Assembly (NCBI GenBank): GCA_930367215.1
Contig: OV884059.1
Coordinates: 29,813,882 to 29,877,881 of the forward strand
DNA: 64,000 bases
From: Pollenia angustigena
Taxonomy: Eukaryota > Arthropoda > Insecta > Diptera > Polleniidae
Reading direction: 5' to 3'
Shown here: positions 41,999 to 55,100 of the stretch, one piece after another
Layout of the letters: the number at the start of each line of letters is the position of its first letter
Numbering within the stretch: the first letter of the stretch is position 1
Translations under genes and position numbers: made by a program
The notes under the pieces: generated by a model
What the model was told of the DNA's origin: nothing
Seen by the model: only the letters and a program-made list of their open reading frames with translations
Databases searched by the model: none

Positions 41999-44000
41999 AC
42001 ACGTTTTTCTGTTTAGCGAATTTTCAATGGCAATGTTTTCTTTTTTTTACGAAAACTTCACAGAATGTATGTTCTTAACAGTTATACACGTTTTTTTTAT
42101 CATACATACATATGTACATACTTACAACCATATGCGTGCTTTAATTTCTAGCTTGCAATATTAATTTATAGACAGGACATTATCAAAAAGTAATTTATAA
42201 TTAAGAGACGGGTTTTTAAAATTCCTAGTAGATCTGAAACATATTTTTTTTTTACTAATTTCTTGTTAAAATAGAAAAAATTAAAACAAAAAACTTCTTA
42301 CAACAAAATTGTGAAATTTAAAGAACTGTCAATAGTTTTTCTTTTGTTTTGAAAAGAGATGGAAAATTGCACAGCTGCATATGTTTATGTTCACATGTGC
42401 AAAAGAAAAGTACTTTTTTATTAAGAGCATATTTTTCAATTAAAAAAAATTGGATAATATAAAAGTATTTTCCTCAATCGTAATTTCAGGGTTTTTATAA
42501 GACACAAAAGAATAATTTCTAATTTTCTTACTATGTAATTAAAGAATTTTTCTTATCTAGAATAGTTGTTTCGTTAAGTTTTGTACTATTCCATCTCTGA
42601 TTTGAAAATCAAATACAATAAGAAAGTACAAATTTATCAACAATGGTTTTAGTACATTATTTACAAAAAATTGCAGTGCTTATCAGAGCTGCCATGACCA
42701 AAAAATTAATACATGCAAAATTTTTGAAAAAGTAACCATATGACCAAAAAAAAACCAAATATATAATACCATTTGTTAATTGAAAAAAGATTTTAAAATG
42801 CATTGTAATATTTACAACTTCTAGTTAAATATTAATTACAAAAAAGATATGTTATACATAAAAAATATTTTTGTTTTGTAAGAGTAAAACCCGTCAAATT
42901 TCCATACAAAATTCAGTTTATTTAAAAGTTTTTAAATCGCAATCCCAAAAATAACATTTAAAGCAAAAACAATGTCAAACATTTTTCAAAATTTTATTGT
43001 TGCTTTCTACAGAAATACATATTGCGTTTTAAAATTGTCAACGCCACAAGATATGCAGCGCTTAAAATTTAAAAATTCAATATACATTTCTATAGAAAAC
43101 AACAACAAAATTATGAAATATTTTCGATTTTGTTTTTGCTTTCAATATAATTGTTGGCGTTGCGTGTGCGTTTTACAAATTTAGGGCCTAAATTGTTTTC
43201 CGCTTTTAAGCTGTCAGGGGTGTCAAATGTGGCAATTTCTCGTCAAACATGGTGATTTTTTTAATCCTTTTGGCGATGGAAATAGCGATAGGTAAAATAT
43301 ATTTTTTAAATAACATATCGCACTTAATCAACAAGCGGATATTAACTCAAAATTTTAAAACATTTTAAGGCATATGAAAAATAATTTTTAAGCCAACCAT
43401 TTCGTTAGACCCAATATAAAATGTAGACATTTCTTGCCAGACAGACGAAATTTTTAGAATTTGTTTTTGTTTTAAATGTAATTGTTCGAAAGAATGAATT
43501 CTTTTGCACAACGGAAATAGGCTATAAAATCAGAAAAACCTACAATCATTAAAAAAAATATGTTATTTAAAATGTCCGTTAATTTCAATCTCAATTCATT
43601 TTGATTTCTAGCACATGGCCGTTTCAAATATAAAAGCCACATTTGGCGATTTTTTGTTAACAACAAACGTAATGAAAACAGGTTAACAAAATTGTTAAAA
43701 TTAACAAAATATGATTTAAAAGTTTATCAAGAAAAATAAAAATTATTCGTTCATATTTTTATTTTGGGGAGAAAAAAGTAGCCATCATAAAAAAATATTC
43801 ACATCTTTACATTGAGAAAAAATGACAAATTTTGGTTAGAAATAATGACATTGGCAGCTCTGGTGCTGATCGAAAATTCCAATAACTATCTAGCGCCATT
43901 TTTAAACTTTTTCTAAGGGTTGAAATGGTTGTTTAAAAACAAGTGAACAAAATTAAAGATTGTTAAAGAATAAAGTGTTAAGTAATATCAAATTTATGTT
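41999..44000. other. Intergenic region, Carnmt1 to next gene
   Basis: Contains the divergent start regions of Carnmt1 and the gene at 44001, separated by 2 kb. A piece of MITE family A lies at 43318-43460 (TCGCACTTAATCAACAAG..., AAGGCATATGAAAAATAATTTTTAA), truncated on the right, and 43570-43625 resembles the right end of the 21704 MITE. Nothing else was recognised. Confidence 0.6.
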
Positions 44001-45859
44001 ATGGCTGCTTCGGATACTTTAAATAAATCTTGTGAATTAAATATTACACCTGCACTCAAGCGTAAAAGACAATTTGATAAATTTGAACATGAACAACAAA
44101 ATGCTTTAAAAACAGCAGATGCAACTACTTCCTGTTTTACAAATGCAGCTTTTAGTTCAACGCCCAAGAAAATTTTAGCCAGAAGACGAATTCAATTAAA
44201 GACCAACAAAGAAAATGCCGCAATATTTCCACAGGAAGGGTGGGAAGTAAAATCTATTGCTGAGATAGTTAAACATAATGAGATAAACAATATATCACAA
44301 AATCCTTATGAGGTACTACGTAAGCCCCCAAAAAAGAAAAAACGTCATACTGAAGAAAAGGCTTGTTTCGAAAATCCTGCCTTAAATTTGGAATTGCCTG
44401 AGAAACAATTAAATCCGTATGAGGTACAATTTTATTTTCTAGATGTTTAAAAAATTTTAAATATTTTCTATTTTAACAGGTTGTACGTGAGCTTACACCA
44501 TACAAAAGATCCAACTGTTTTTCTAATCAAGCCTTAAATCTTAAAGTACAAGATACTTCAGTTATTTGCAATCCTTTTGAAGTGCAGCGTGAGATTCAAA
44601 ATGATGATTTAGCAGAAGTGCCTACTAAATCTTATATCAATCCTGTTTTATTAAATCCCTTTGATGTTCCAACAAAAGCAGATAAGAAGCGGGATATATT
44701 TAGCCCAAACCCATGTAAACTAAAACTGGGCTTGCCGTTTGTTCCTACAGTGGGCTGTCGAATAGATTTCAAGGATATTTCAATGTCCCAATTAACACCC
44801 AGTAAGTTATTGGCCGAAAAACTGGTATTTTCTCCAGTTTTAAAAGCTAAAGTTTCCTTAGGTTCTATAGGAGAGGAGACCACCATGGATATTGGCAAGG
44901 AATTAGACCGCTATCAGCTGGAATTAGAAAATAGTATAAACGAAGCAAAATTACGTAAAAATGGTGAAATAGAAGAAATATTGCTTTCACCAGCTGAAGC
45001 CAGTTATCATATACAAATAGTCGATATCGAAAAGAAGTCGAAATTTACCCAAAAACTATGTGGCATATCGGAAGATATCGAAACTGAGGAGATAATTAAA
45101 GAAGCTACCAAACGAACAGAAAATTGCATTGAAATACGTTTACAAAAAGATGAAATAATACAAAAAGTAGAAAATATGATGGCTGATACTAATCCATTCC
45201 GATTCGATTTGGAAATACAATATCAAAGCACCGAAACTGCAGAGGTGATTGAAATGAAAGACCTTGATGAAATATATCAAAGTTCAGCTGATGATCAAGA
45301 CAATGAGGATTCTTTTGATTTTAAAACTCCGGCACCATTTGTAAGAGCTTACACAAAACCGGATGCGCCTCCAACAAAACTAACGGTAAGTAAAGAATCT
45401 TTGGAATCTAATAAATCAGACAAGTCAGGCGAATCGGATGATAATCCTAACAAGAAATCTATTAATGTCAAAAATATCATACGTAAATCCATACGAAAAC
45501 TTATGCATCCTCATCAACATGATCAGCAACAGCAAAGACCCATTGAGAATGATCAGGAAGAAAAGTCTGAACATGCAAAACACAATGGTCTTATAAATAA
45601 CATACGTCAAAGCTTTAGACGCAAAACTAATAAAAATGTGGAAGAGGAACCTGTGAGTAAAGAATGCGAAATATCTATTATAGATAGTACAGAAAGAACT
45701 ATGAAACTTAAAACAGATGAATTACAAACAGAATATGTCTGTAACGAAAAGAAACATAATCTACGAAGCAGTATAAGAAAATCTACCCGTGAAGTACGCA
45801 ATCAATTTATGAAATCAGTTTTTCATAAAAAACACGAGGAATATGATTTTAATAAATGA
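44001..45859 (+). CDS. Unrecognised 600-residue protein with NPYEV/NPFEV repeats and KEN motif
   Basis: I do not recognise the family. Two exons, 44001-44423 and 44480-45859, join in phase 0 (GAG|GTACAA, TTTTAACAG|GTT), giving 600 residues. The N-terminal 60 residues include FSSTPKKILARRR and TNKENAA, a KEN-box-type degron. Residues about 95-220 hold three imperfect 34-37-residue repeats, NPYEVLRK.../CFENPALNL, NPYEVVRE.../CFSNQALNL and NPFEVQRE, followed by NPFDV. The middle is acidic and helical. The C-terminal third repeats a basic motif: IIRKSIRKLM, NIRQSFRRK, SIRKSTREVR. Composition suggests a regulated nuclear or mitotic protein, which is inference. AATAAA at 45945 is a plausible poly(A) signal. 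Confidence 0.85.
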
Positions 45860-46146
45860 ATTTGTAAAATACCAAGGATATTTTTAAAATTTGAATATAA
45901 TTTTATAATACTTACAATATTACTTCACAGATCATTTTCACTAAAATAAAACATTTTTTATATTAAGTTTTATGATTTTATGCACCCAAAGATTTATTAA
46001 GTTTAAAATGCAATCATTGCACTTTATTAATATTAAGTTTGCGAACATTCTCTGATACACAAACATAATTCTACGTTAAGTTTAATGTTTTATTAAAACA
46101 AAATTTCTTTTTTTTAACTTATTACGTTTTTTTAATTGCTGTTGTT

Positions 46147-49100
46147 TTATTTGTAAACTGTTTGTAATAAGGGTTTCCTACGGCATTCTAAAGGCTTGTA
46201 GGCATGTTGGTAAACGCTGGCTAAACGCCAATGTTCGGGGTAGCCACCTTCACCGGCACCTCCCGCATAACTTCGGAATGGTGGCACTAAAGTGTCAATA
46301 TCATAGTTTCGCTTTGAATAGGGGTTTCGAGGTCGTGGTACAACTAAAACTCTCTGTGAGTGATTGCTACCCATGCTACAGCCGCTATCTGAACTAATGA
46401 AATTTCCGGCGGCATTATATCTAGGGATTCCTGCACGAAATGCTGTCTTACAGGTTATTCTTTTTGGTGGACAGGAACGCGAACAGCAATTGGTTTCAGG
46501 TGCTATTTTATGACACAATCTCGAACGTGCTTTTCTTAAGAAACCCGAACGTTTGCAACCGGTTTCTATTGAAGTGGAGGGAAATTCACAATCTGCACCC
46601 AAGTATTTCTCTCTTAATGTTTTGTATTCATTGTCGGCCAACATATCAGGCGTTGATTTATATTGTTTGGAAAAATTTGTTTCTGTAAATCTATGACATG
46701 CACTATTTTCTCTGGAAACACTACGGGCTCTTGGAAATGTTGGACATAGGTCCATGTCGTTAGAAAAATTGTCTGTTGATATTTTTCTACCGGCAAAATC
46801 AGTCTTCCGGCTTAATATGTCTTTGTCAAAAAAACCAGTTTCTCCTAGAGTGTTAGTAAAGACACCAGCTGACCGTCCAGTATTCAAGATTGCATCATCG
46901 CGGGGAGTTTTTACATGTGTAAAAACGGCAGGTCCAGCAGAGTCGTTTGAACCATCTATGTGCTTAGTTCTAGGGGGCTCATGCGAAGGCTTATAATCCC
47001 AACATATAGCCAAGTCCATAGCACCCATTTTCTTATCTGCGGGCGTGGCCGAAAAAGATCTCGTATTATTACTGTTAAAAGCCCTTGGTACTACTCCACC
47101 CGTTTTGGGTCGATAAACTTTCATTTTAGTACAATGCGTAGGCCCAGCATTATGAGTCTTTACCCCAACGCCAGTGGCAATGGGATCAATGTCCAAAGCC
47201 AAACCAGGATTACCACCAGAAATTTGTAATTTACGAAATGCTAAATCTGCTACACAGTCTGGCAAAGGTTGGTGATCTAAATTATTTGAGTGCATCCGTT
47301 TAGCCAATTCAAAATTGGCATATGCTGGCACCACTGGCGAAGGACAACGTTCATTCGGCTTCTCTGTAATTGAATGAGAAGGAAACATTTTGCTCGCGTC
47401 TTTAGGATTTAAATAGTCATCACTAGTGTCTATATTGTATGGTATATCGGATAAATCTAAATCTCGAATTTTAGGTGATAAATTTGATGTCACTAAAGCG
47501 GAAGTCTTTGGCAGTATTGGCGTTAACTTAATGGGTGGTGGTTCACATTCACCCAGCTTGCACTCATGATCGCCTAAATAGTTTTTATCCAATACTAAAT
47601 CCGGTTCAATGTTATTGTTTAGCTTATATTTATTTTCTAATAAAAAATCTCTTGTAGGGTGCTGATTCTTATATGATGTTAAATCTCCCGGTATGTACTC
47701 CAGATCTAAAGACTATATTTATGTGAAAAAATCAACATTGTTTTTGGGCGGGTTGATTTGTATGGATGAAAAAAATAAAAAATAAAAAAAAAAATGAAAA
47801 ATCGTTATCGATCAATCGTATCAAAAACGTAATCTACATAAAATTCTCCGAAGAAACCATTAGTCTAAAATCAAACCCTCTCGGCTTGAAAATTTTTTTT
47901 ACTTGGGTGAATAATTTTTTTAATATAAAAACTTTTGAGTGTAGACAAATATAAAGTGCAAAAGAACTACCTTACTAAACAATTTTGGAAAAGCTATTTT
48001 TTCAAACTTTTTTGGCAAAGGCGGGTACATATAAACAATTTCAAGTCGAGATGCGGGGATTAGGATTTTCTTTTAGATAAATGGTTTCTTCGGAGAATTT
48101 TCTTAGAATTTTATGTAGTTTACGTTTTTGCTATAAGATTAAAAAAAAAATCGACTTGTTCAACAATACTGTATTAACTCAATATTTAAAAATTTTCGGT
48201 AAAGGCAAAACAATTTTTAATTTTATCAAAGTTTTTCTTTTTTTTTTTTTTTCTCATTATTTATTTATTGAATCTTCATATATTAAATATGAACTAACAA
48301 TAATTAATCAAATCTTAACCTAATACGTTATTTTTTGTCCTGCCAGTGCCAGACAAAAATTTTCTTCATCGCGGGTTCTGTTCACTTTTATAGTGTTTAT
48401 CGCTCATCTAATTGGATAAGTGCTGCAGTGTCTCTTCTTCTTAAGCGAGTGTGGCCGCTATCATTTAAAATATTTCGTGCTAGTGGGTTCGGGTGCGATT
48501 CGAGCCTTTTTAAGTATTTTACTGCATATTTCGTAATCATAGTTTTAACTAATGGAACATTAAGATCCTTGTGAATATTTGAGTTTTTAACATACCAAGG
48601 GGCAGCTGTGATTATTCGAAGTAGTTTATTTTGGCGCCTTTGAATTTTTTCGATATTAGAGGCTGAGGCAGTGCCCTATAACTGAATACCATAGCACCAG
48701 ATTGGCTTTAAGATGGAGTTGTAAAGAAGAAGTTTGCAGTCGAGACTAAGGACAGAGTTTCTTCCAATAAGCCAATGAATTTGGATGGCTTTTAGTTTCA
48801 TTTGAGTTAATTTTGCCTCTATATGGCTTTTCCACGTTAAACGGCGATATAGATGAATACCGAGGTATTTTACATGCGCATTTTGAGGTATTATTTGATT
48901 ATTGATTTTAATAGGGGGGCATGATTCCCGACGCAAGGTGAATGTTATATGTACGCATTTTTGCTCATTGACCTCTATCCTCCATTGCTTTAACCATAGT
49001 TCGAGTTGAAATATATGATCCTGTAGGTATCGAGATGCTTCTTGACGGTTTTCGTGCACGCTCAAAAAAGCTGTATCATCAGCAAATGTTGAAGTTTGTG

Positions 49101-52100
49101 TGTAGTTGTTTGTTGGCATGTCCGAGGTATATATTAAGTATAAAAGTGGGCCCAGGATGCTTCCCTGAGGGACTCCAGCGTCAATTTGCTGAGGAGAGCT
49201 TAAATAATCACCTTCTTTAATAATAAATTTTCGACCGACTAAGTAGCTTTCTAACAGCTTGTGTGTGTTTACTGGTAAGTTGAGCTTCAATTTATGTAAT
49301 AAGCCTTCATGCCAGACTTTATCAAAAGCTTGAGAAACATCGATGAAGAGAGCGGAGCAATATTTTTTTTCTTCAAAGGCTTTTCTTATTGCGTTTACTA
49401 TACGATGGGTTTGCTCAATTGTGCTGTGTTCTCTTCTACAGCCGAATTGGTGGTTAGGAATACATCTATTTTCATTTAAAATTGGGGTTAATTTTGACGC
49501 TAACAGCTTCTCAAACAGCTTTGATATATTAGAAAGTAAGCTTATAGGCCTATATGACTCAACTTTTGTGTGATCCTTTCCAGGTTTAGGTATCATGGTG
49601 ACTAAGGAGACCTTCCACTTTTGAGGATAGTATTCAAGGCGTAAAATAGCATTAAAAATTAAAAGAATAATTTTCTTTGCTATGCTGGGTAGCTCCAAAA
49701 GCATTTTGTTGCTGATCTTATCAAAACCAGGAGCCTTCTTGGGGTTTAAATCACAAATTGCCTTTTCGATTTCTCTTATCTCAAATCTTAGCGGAACAGC
49801 TGCTCTAGCAGCAACAGGTGGTAACTCGACCGCAATATCGTGAGATATATTTGGGGTAAATACGTTTTTTAAATGATTGACAAACAGATTTCCTTTTTCA
49901 ACATCATTTCTTGCCCAACTTCCATTCAAGTTTCTTAATGGTGGTTTAGAGACAACTGGCCTTTTGAGATTTCTAGCTGCGCGCCATAATGAGTAGTTTG
50001 ATTGTGGGGTTGCATCAAGTTCCTCAAGATATTTTTCCAGAGAAGCCGTTTTCTTAGTCTGCAGTAACTTTCTAAGTCTTTTTGTACACTCTTTAAGTAA
50101 GTTCTTAAGTTGAGGGGATCTGTGCAATTGCCAATCTCTTCGAGCCCTCCTTTTTTCAGACAAAAGATGCTCGACATCTGTGGAATATATTTTAATAGTT
50201 TTTGTTTTTTTGGGGGCAATATTGGAATGTTGAACAGCTAGTTTCAGAAAACTGTCAAAATTGTCAATAGAGCGATCTACATAATCCGGTGTACTGAGCG
50301 GAATATTTTCTGTGCAATGGGTACATAGATATTTTTTATATTTTAACCAATTAATTTGCGTAGCTGTCGTCGGAGGTACAATTCTATTGGGGTTTATTAT
50401 AGTAACAATTGTAGGTGTGTGGTCGGAAGATAAATCTAGGGAGGCTTCAACATGAATCGTTTCTATGGGAAAGTTTTTAACCACGCCGAAATCGATGACA
50501 TCTGGAATTTTTTGATGATCAGTGGGCCAATATGTTGGTTGTCCGCTCGCTACCACATTTAAATCCATTTTAGAAATTGTGTTAAATAAAACACGTTTTT
50601 CTTGGGATTAAAAAAATTTATTAACAAGGTTTCGTTTAAATGTGCTAAATTCCCTTTTCATTCTATTGATAAACTAAAATTTTACGTTAAAGGCATATGA
50701 GAAAGAATTTTAAAACCAACCGTTTCATTTCCTAAAAGTAAAAGTACCACGATATTTTTACAGCGGTTAGATATCAATACATATAACTAGGGATTGCTTT
50801 TCGGTTTTAACCGAAATCGAAACCGCGGTTTTAAATGCCTAAAAACCGAAACCGAAAACCGACAAAAAAAAACCTCGGTTTTAGCTTTTACTTTAACAAC
50901 ATATTTATGCTTATGAAGAACTAAAGTTACCTTTTTAACTCTGGGCTGGGATCACTAGTATTTTGTATGGAGTTTTTGTGGCTATAGAAAAAACTCACAC
51001 TACCGTACCCATGGACAAGGCTTGGACTACTTTTATATGTATAGAGTTTTATAGCTATAGCAGGAACATTTTGTCGGCAAATAGAATAATTCTTCGAAAA
51101 AACAGTAAAGAAAGAATTCTTATGTGTTGCGTATGCTTTTTGATACGTTTCATTTTGATTTTATTTACCACAGTTCATATATAATAGGGCAGGGCCTGGC
51201 CCAGGTGGATACAATATGCACATAATTTTCATTTGGCCAATTACGACTCCCACGGTGTTTACACTTTTAACTCGGTTTCTTGTAAAAATTACTTTGAGGA
51301 ATACATAGTTTCGTTCCAATATACTTATTAATTACATACATATGTATGTATATAAAGAAACTGGAGAAATGTAAAAATGCCTGGCCAGGCACAGGTACAT
51401 ATATACTTAAGGTTTAATAAAAGTACCTGTATTGAAACAAAAAAAAAAAAAAAATTGTATAACATAAAAAAAAATATATACATACATATGTTTATGTCTG
51501 AAGTTTAACTTTGATATTTTAAAACCGAAAACAGAACCGAAACCGACCGGTTTTTATCATCTTAAAACCGAAACCGCGGTTTCACATATTTACGGTTTTT
51601 AGCAAACTCTACATTTTTCTAAAATTTTGAGTTGATACACTATTGATGAACAAGTACGATATATCGAGCCATAAGCTCAAAAAAAAGCTTAAGCGACAAA
51701 AAAAAATTGTACAGGAAAAGGTGTTTTTGATTTTATTTCATAAAAATTTTGTATGAAGGTTGTAGCTTGAGATAAAATTGTTTTTGCTATAAATCGTAAC
51801 GGTACCTCATGTGAGCATGATATTTTAGGAGATGATGCAAGTGTTGCCAGTAAAGTCATTTATTAACAAAAAAAAAAAAACGAAAATTGAAAATGATGTC
51901 GCTTAAACTTTTTTTGCGGTAAGGGCTCGATATATAAATATTTGAAAACTGTTTATGATATAATACTTAGGCTTATTTACATATTAACAAGGACCGGAAA
52001 AAGTTTTTTTATTTTGTTTCTAAAAAATATTTATTGTGCGAGTTTAAAAAATTCTACACTTAAAAGAAAATAAAAAATTTCTAAAATAAGCTGCAAAAAA

Positions 52101-55100
52101 AGTTTTAAAAATAAAACGTTTTCTAAAAAACTTTTGTATAAAAACAAGGCGAATTTATTACAGGTAGTCTTAAAAGCCCTGCTGATATTAGCTAAAATCA
52201 CTGTTGGATGTCAAAACTTTGTTTATTCTCTTTTATTATCTTTGTTTCTGTTTTGTTTTATTTCTGTTTTTGACATTGTACAATGATTTTACAAAAACAA
52301 ATTGCTTGTGGTTTTTGTACGAGTTGTACTTGTTGTAGTACCGAGATTACCTGGGATGAATTCGCCTTGTATAAAAACAAATTCAATTTGTTTCAAAACA
52401 AAAAAAAAAATTCTGAAAACAAAATAAATATACATACATACATATACATAAATTAAGCATTGTCATAAAAATTTCATTCTTCAAAACAAATTTAAATAAA
52501 ATTTATGAAGAGGTTGCTCAGAATATGGGTCGTTTAAACCTCTTTAATATGGAATCATATTTAGTCCTGGATGCCACTGGTTCAGAAAATTGCTTATTGA
52601 TGCATGCAACTAATCTTGTGTAAAAAAGATCTTTAGAAAATGGCAAACACTAACTCAATCGTTGTTCGAAGCCTAAAAAAACTCTGAAGAAGTTTTAGTT
52701 CAAAATAAAGCCTTTTTAGCTGCTCTAACTATATATGGACCCAAGGTTTTGCTTCAAAGGGTAAATTAAATTTTTCGACTTTTGTGAATAAAATCGAAAG
52801 TTGCTAACAGATTTTAATCATTTATACGTCTGAAAAAAATTTTAAATGAATTTTTAAGAAACCAAAAATTTCGAAATTTTAATAAAAAAAATAATTTTGT
52901 TTTTCCAAAAAAAAAAAATATTGTTTCAAAAACGACTATGCATATTTGAAAAAAAAAATTACTTTTCTTAAAGGAAATTTTATTGAGGAATTTCGGTTTT
53001 TTTTAGTTTTTTTCGTTTTTGAGTTTTGCGAGCATATGTATGTTGCGAAACTCCGCCATTTTCGACATTTTTGTATGGGGAGAACCCTAATGATTAAAGA
53101 TGGAGACTAGGTATGTTCTGAGAATAGGTAGCAAAAATATTGGAGGTTCGTCATAAACTTGACTCCTCTAGGGCCACTCTGTGGCTAGTTAGGGCGGTGG
53201 CGGGTAATTTTATAAAAAACAATATTTAGTATGGGAGCCCCTTTAAGGAGCACAGATAGGGGGTTAGTTTGTTAATAAAAAATGTAGGGGGGGGGGGGGG
53301 AAATATAAGTGTTAGTCAGTCTTACATTTTACCCCTCTAGGAGCGACTCAGGGACAGTTGCGAAGCTTTTTTTGGCTTTTGTATCGTTTTCCCCTAACTT
53401 TGACCCCGATGAGGAGCTATTTACCCCCATCCCATCCCCCCTAATTTTTTTGCTCATGCGTTTTTTTACAAACTTCACAAAATTGGGGGTTCTAGCGTGT
53501 CGAAATCAAAAAGTCGGGCACTAATCCATACCTAATATACATTCGCGTATCTATGGCACAGTGTCCCACTTTAATAATCCAATATATACTTTATAGTTTC
53601 AACTACTAACAATACACAACCTGTTCAAAATAACGGGAGAGATAAATGAAATTATAATACATGACTGCATTCATTCATTTCATTCATTTAATCATGGAGT
53701 ATTAGAAATTGATTTCTACCAAAAATTGGAATTGAAAACTACTTTAAATGCTTCAAATCAACGAACTTTTTCTGTTCAGGACTCATAAGAAAAACTTCAA
53801 CATGATTCCAAACTACCATTCGGAACAAAAATTTTAGAATTTTGGAAAGTCAAAAATCTTAAAGCTCCTATAATTTAAAAAATTGCACTTGTAGCTTTTA
53901 CAATTCCCGCAAAATAGGAATCTGTGGAAAGAGCATTCAGCGTCTTGTCTGTGATTATGGCAAAAAGATGCAGAAATTTAAGCGCAGAAGATTTCGAAAA
54001 TATTGTATTGCTTAAACTTAACACTTCATTAATTGATAAAATGTTTACCTCTGTTATTATAAACTGAAGTAATATTACTATAAATCCATTTACATCAGAA
54101 AAGCCATCATTGGTTTTTTTATAAACTACATATTTGGCTGTAGGAAATATCGCCCAAAGAAAAATGGCAAAAAAAAAAAATGAAAAATCGCCCAAAAGAA
54201 CATGAAAAATTACCCAAAAAGTTAAATATGAAATTTTGCCCAAAAGAATCGAAAAACAGCCCAAAATAAAAATGAAAAATTACCCAAAAAGAAAAAGCGA
54301 ATTTTTTCCCAAAAAAAAAAAAATTAAAAATTACCCAATTTGCAAAACAGTGTTTATTATTCATATAAATTTAGTAACTTACAAATGTAAGAGAAAAACA
54401 TGTTTTATTATGGTCACAACCATAATGTGGTTGTCGATGACAATGATTTGGTTAAATTAAACATAATATGGTTAACATTTTTTTAAAAATGGTTTTGTTG
54501 TTTCTTCTCTGGGTGTATATATTAAACATATAACGAAAACACTTTTGGGCGCAAGGATTTTCTCCCCTATGTTGTAACAAATACCGGCAGCGCTTAGTAA
54601 AGCGTCTCGGCAAAGTCGGCCTCCGGCCGGGCGCAAGGATTTTCTACTCTATGGTATAACAAAAACCGGCTTCGCTAACTAAAGCTTCTCTGCATAGCCG
54701 GCCTTCGGCCGGGCGCAAGGATTTATCCTCTATGATATAACAAAGACCGGCTTCGCTAACTAAAGCTTCTCTGCGCAGACGGCCTTTGGGCGGGCGCAAG
54801 GATTTTTTCCTTTATGGTATAACAAGTACCGGTTTCGCTAAGTAAAGCTTCTAAAATCTGCCTTGTTTCCGAACGAAGGCCGACTTCGCAGATAAGCTTT
54901 AGTTATCGAAGCCAGTATTTGTTATACCATAGAGGAGAAAATCCTTGCGCCTGGCCGAAGGCCGGCTGGGCAGAGAAGCTTTAGTTAGCGCAGCCGGTTT
55001 TTGTTATACCATAGAGGAGAAAATCCTTGCCCACGGCCGAAGGCCGGATGTGCAGAGAAGCTTTAGTTAGCGAAGCCGGTACTTGTTTTTATCAAAGAGG

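Larger units (their letters stand above)
48151..51659. mobile_element. MITE family A copy, split by a LINE and a hAT-like element
   Basis: The left end TCGACTTGTTCAACAATACT..GTATTAACTCA and the right end (complement TCGTACTTGTTCATCAATAG..GTATCAACTCA) are the inverted ends of the family seen complete at 9616-10268. Internal family sequence resumes at about 50672-50780 (GGCATATGAGAAAGAATTTT, ATATTTTTACAGCGG) after the LINE. Subtracting the two insertions leaves a copy of ordinary size. Confidence 0.75.

Noticed and set aside
42972..43184. 70-codon ORF between Carnmt1 and the next gene
   Set aside because: No splice sites, motifs or composition to support coding.
48335..48574. 79-codon + strand ORF
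   Set aside because: Antisense shadow of the 3' end of the LINE ORF2.
53309..53524. 71-codon ORF after the G run
   Set aside because: Short, no family resemblance, lies in intronic repeat-like sequence.
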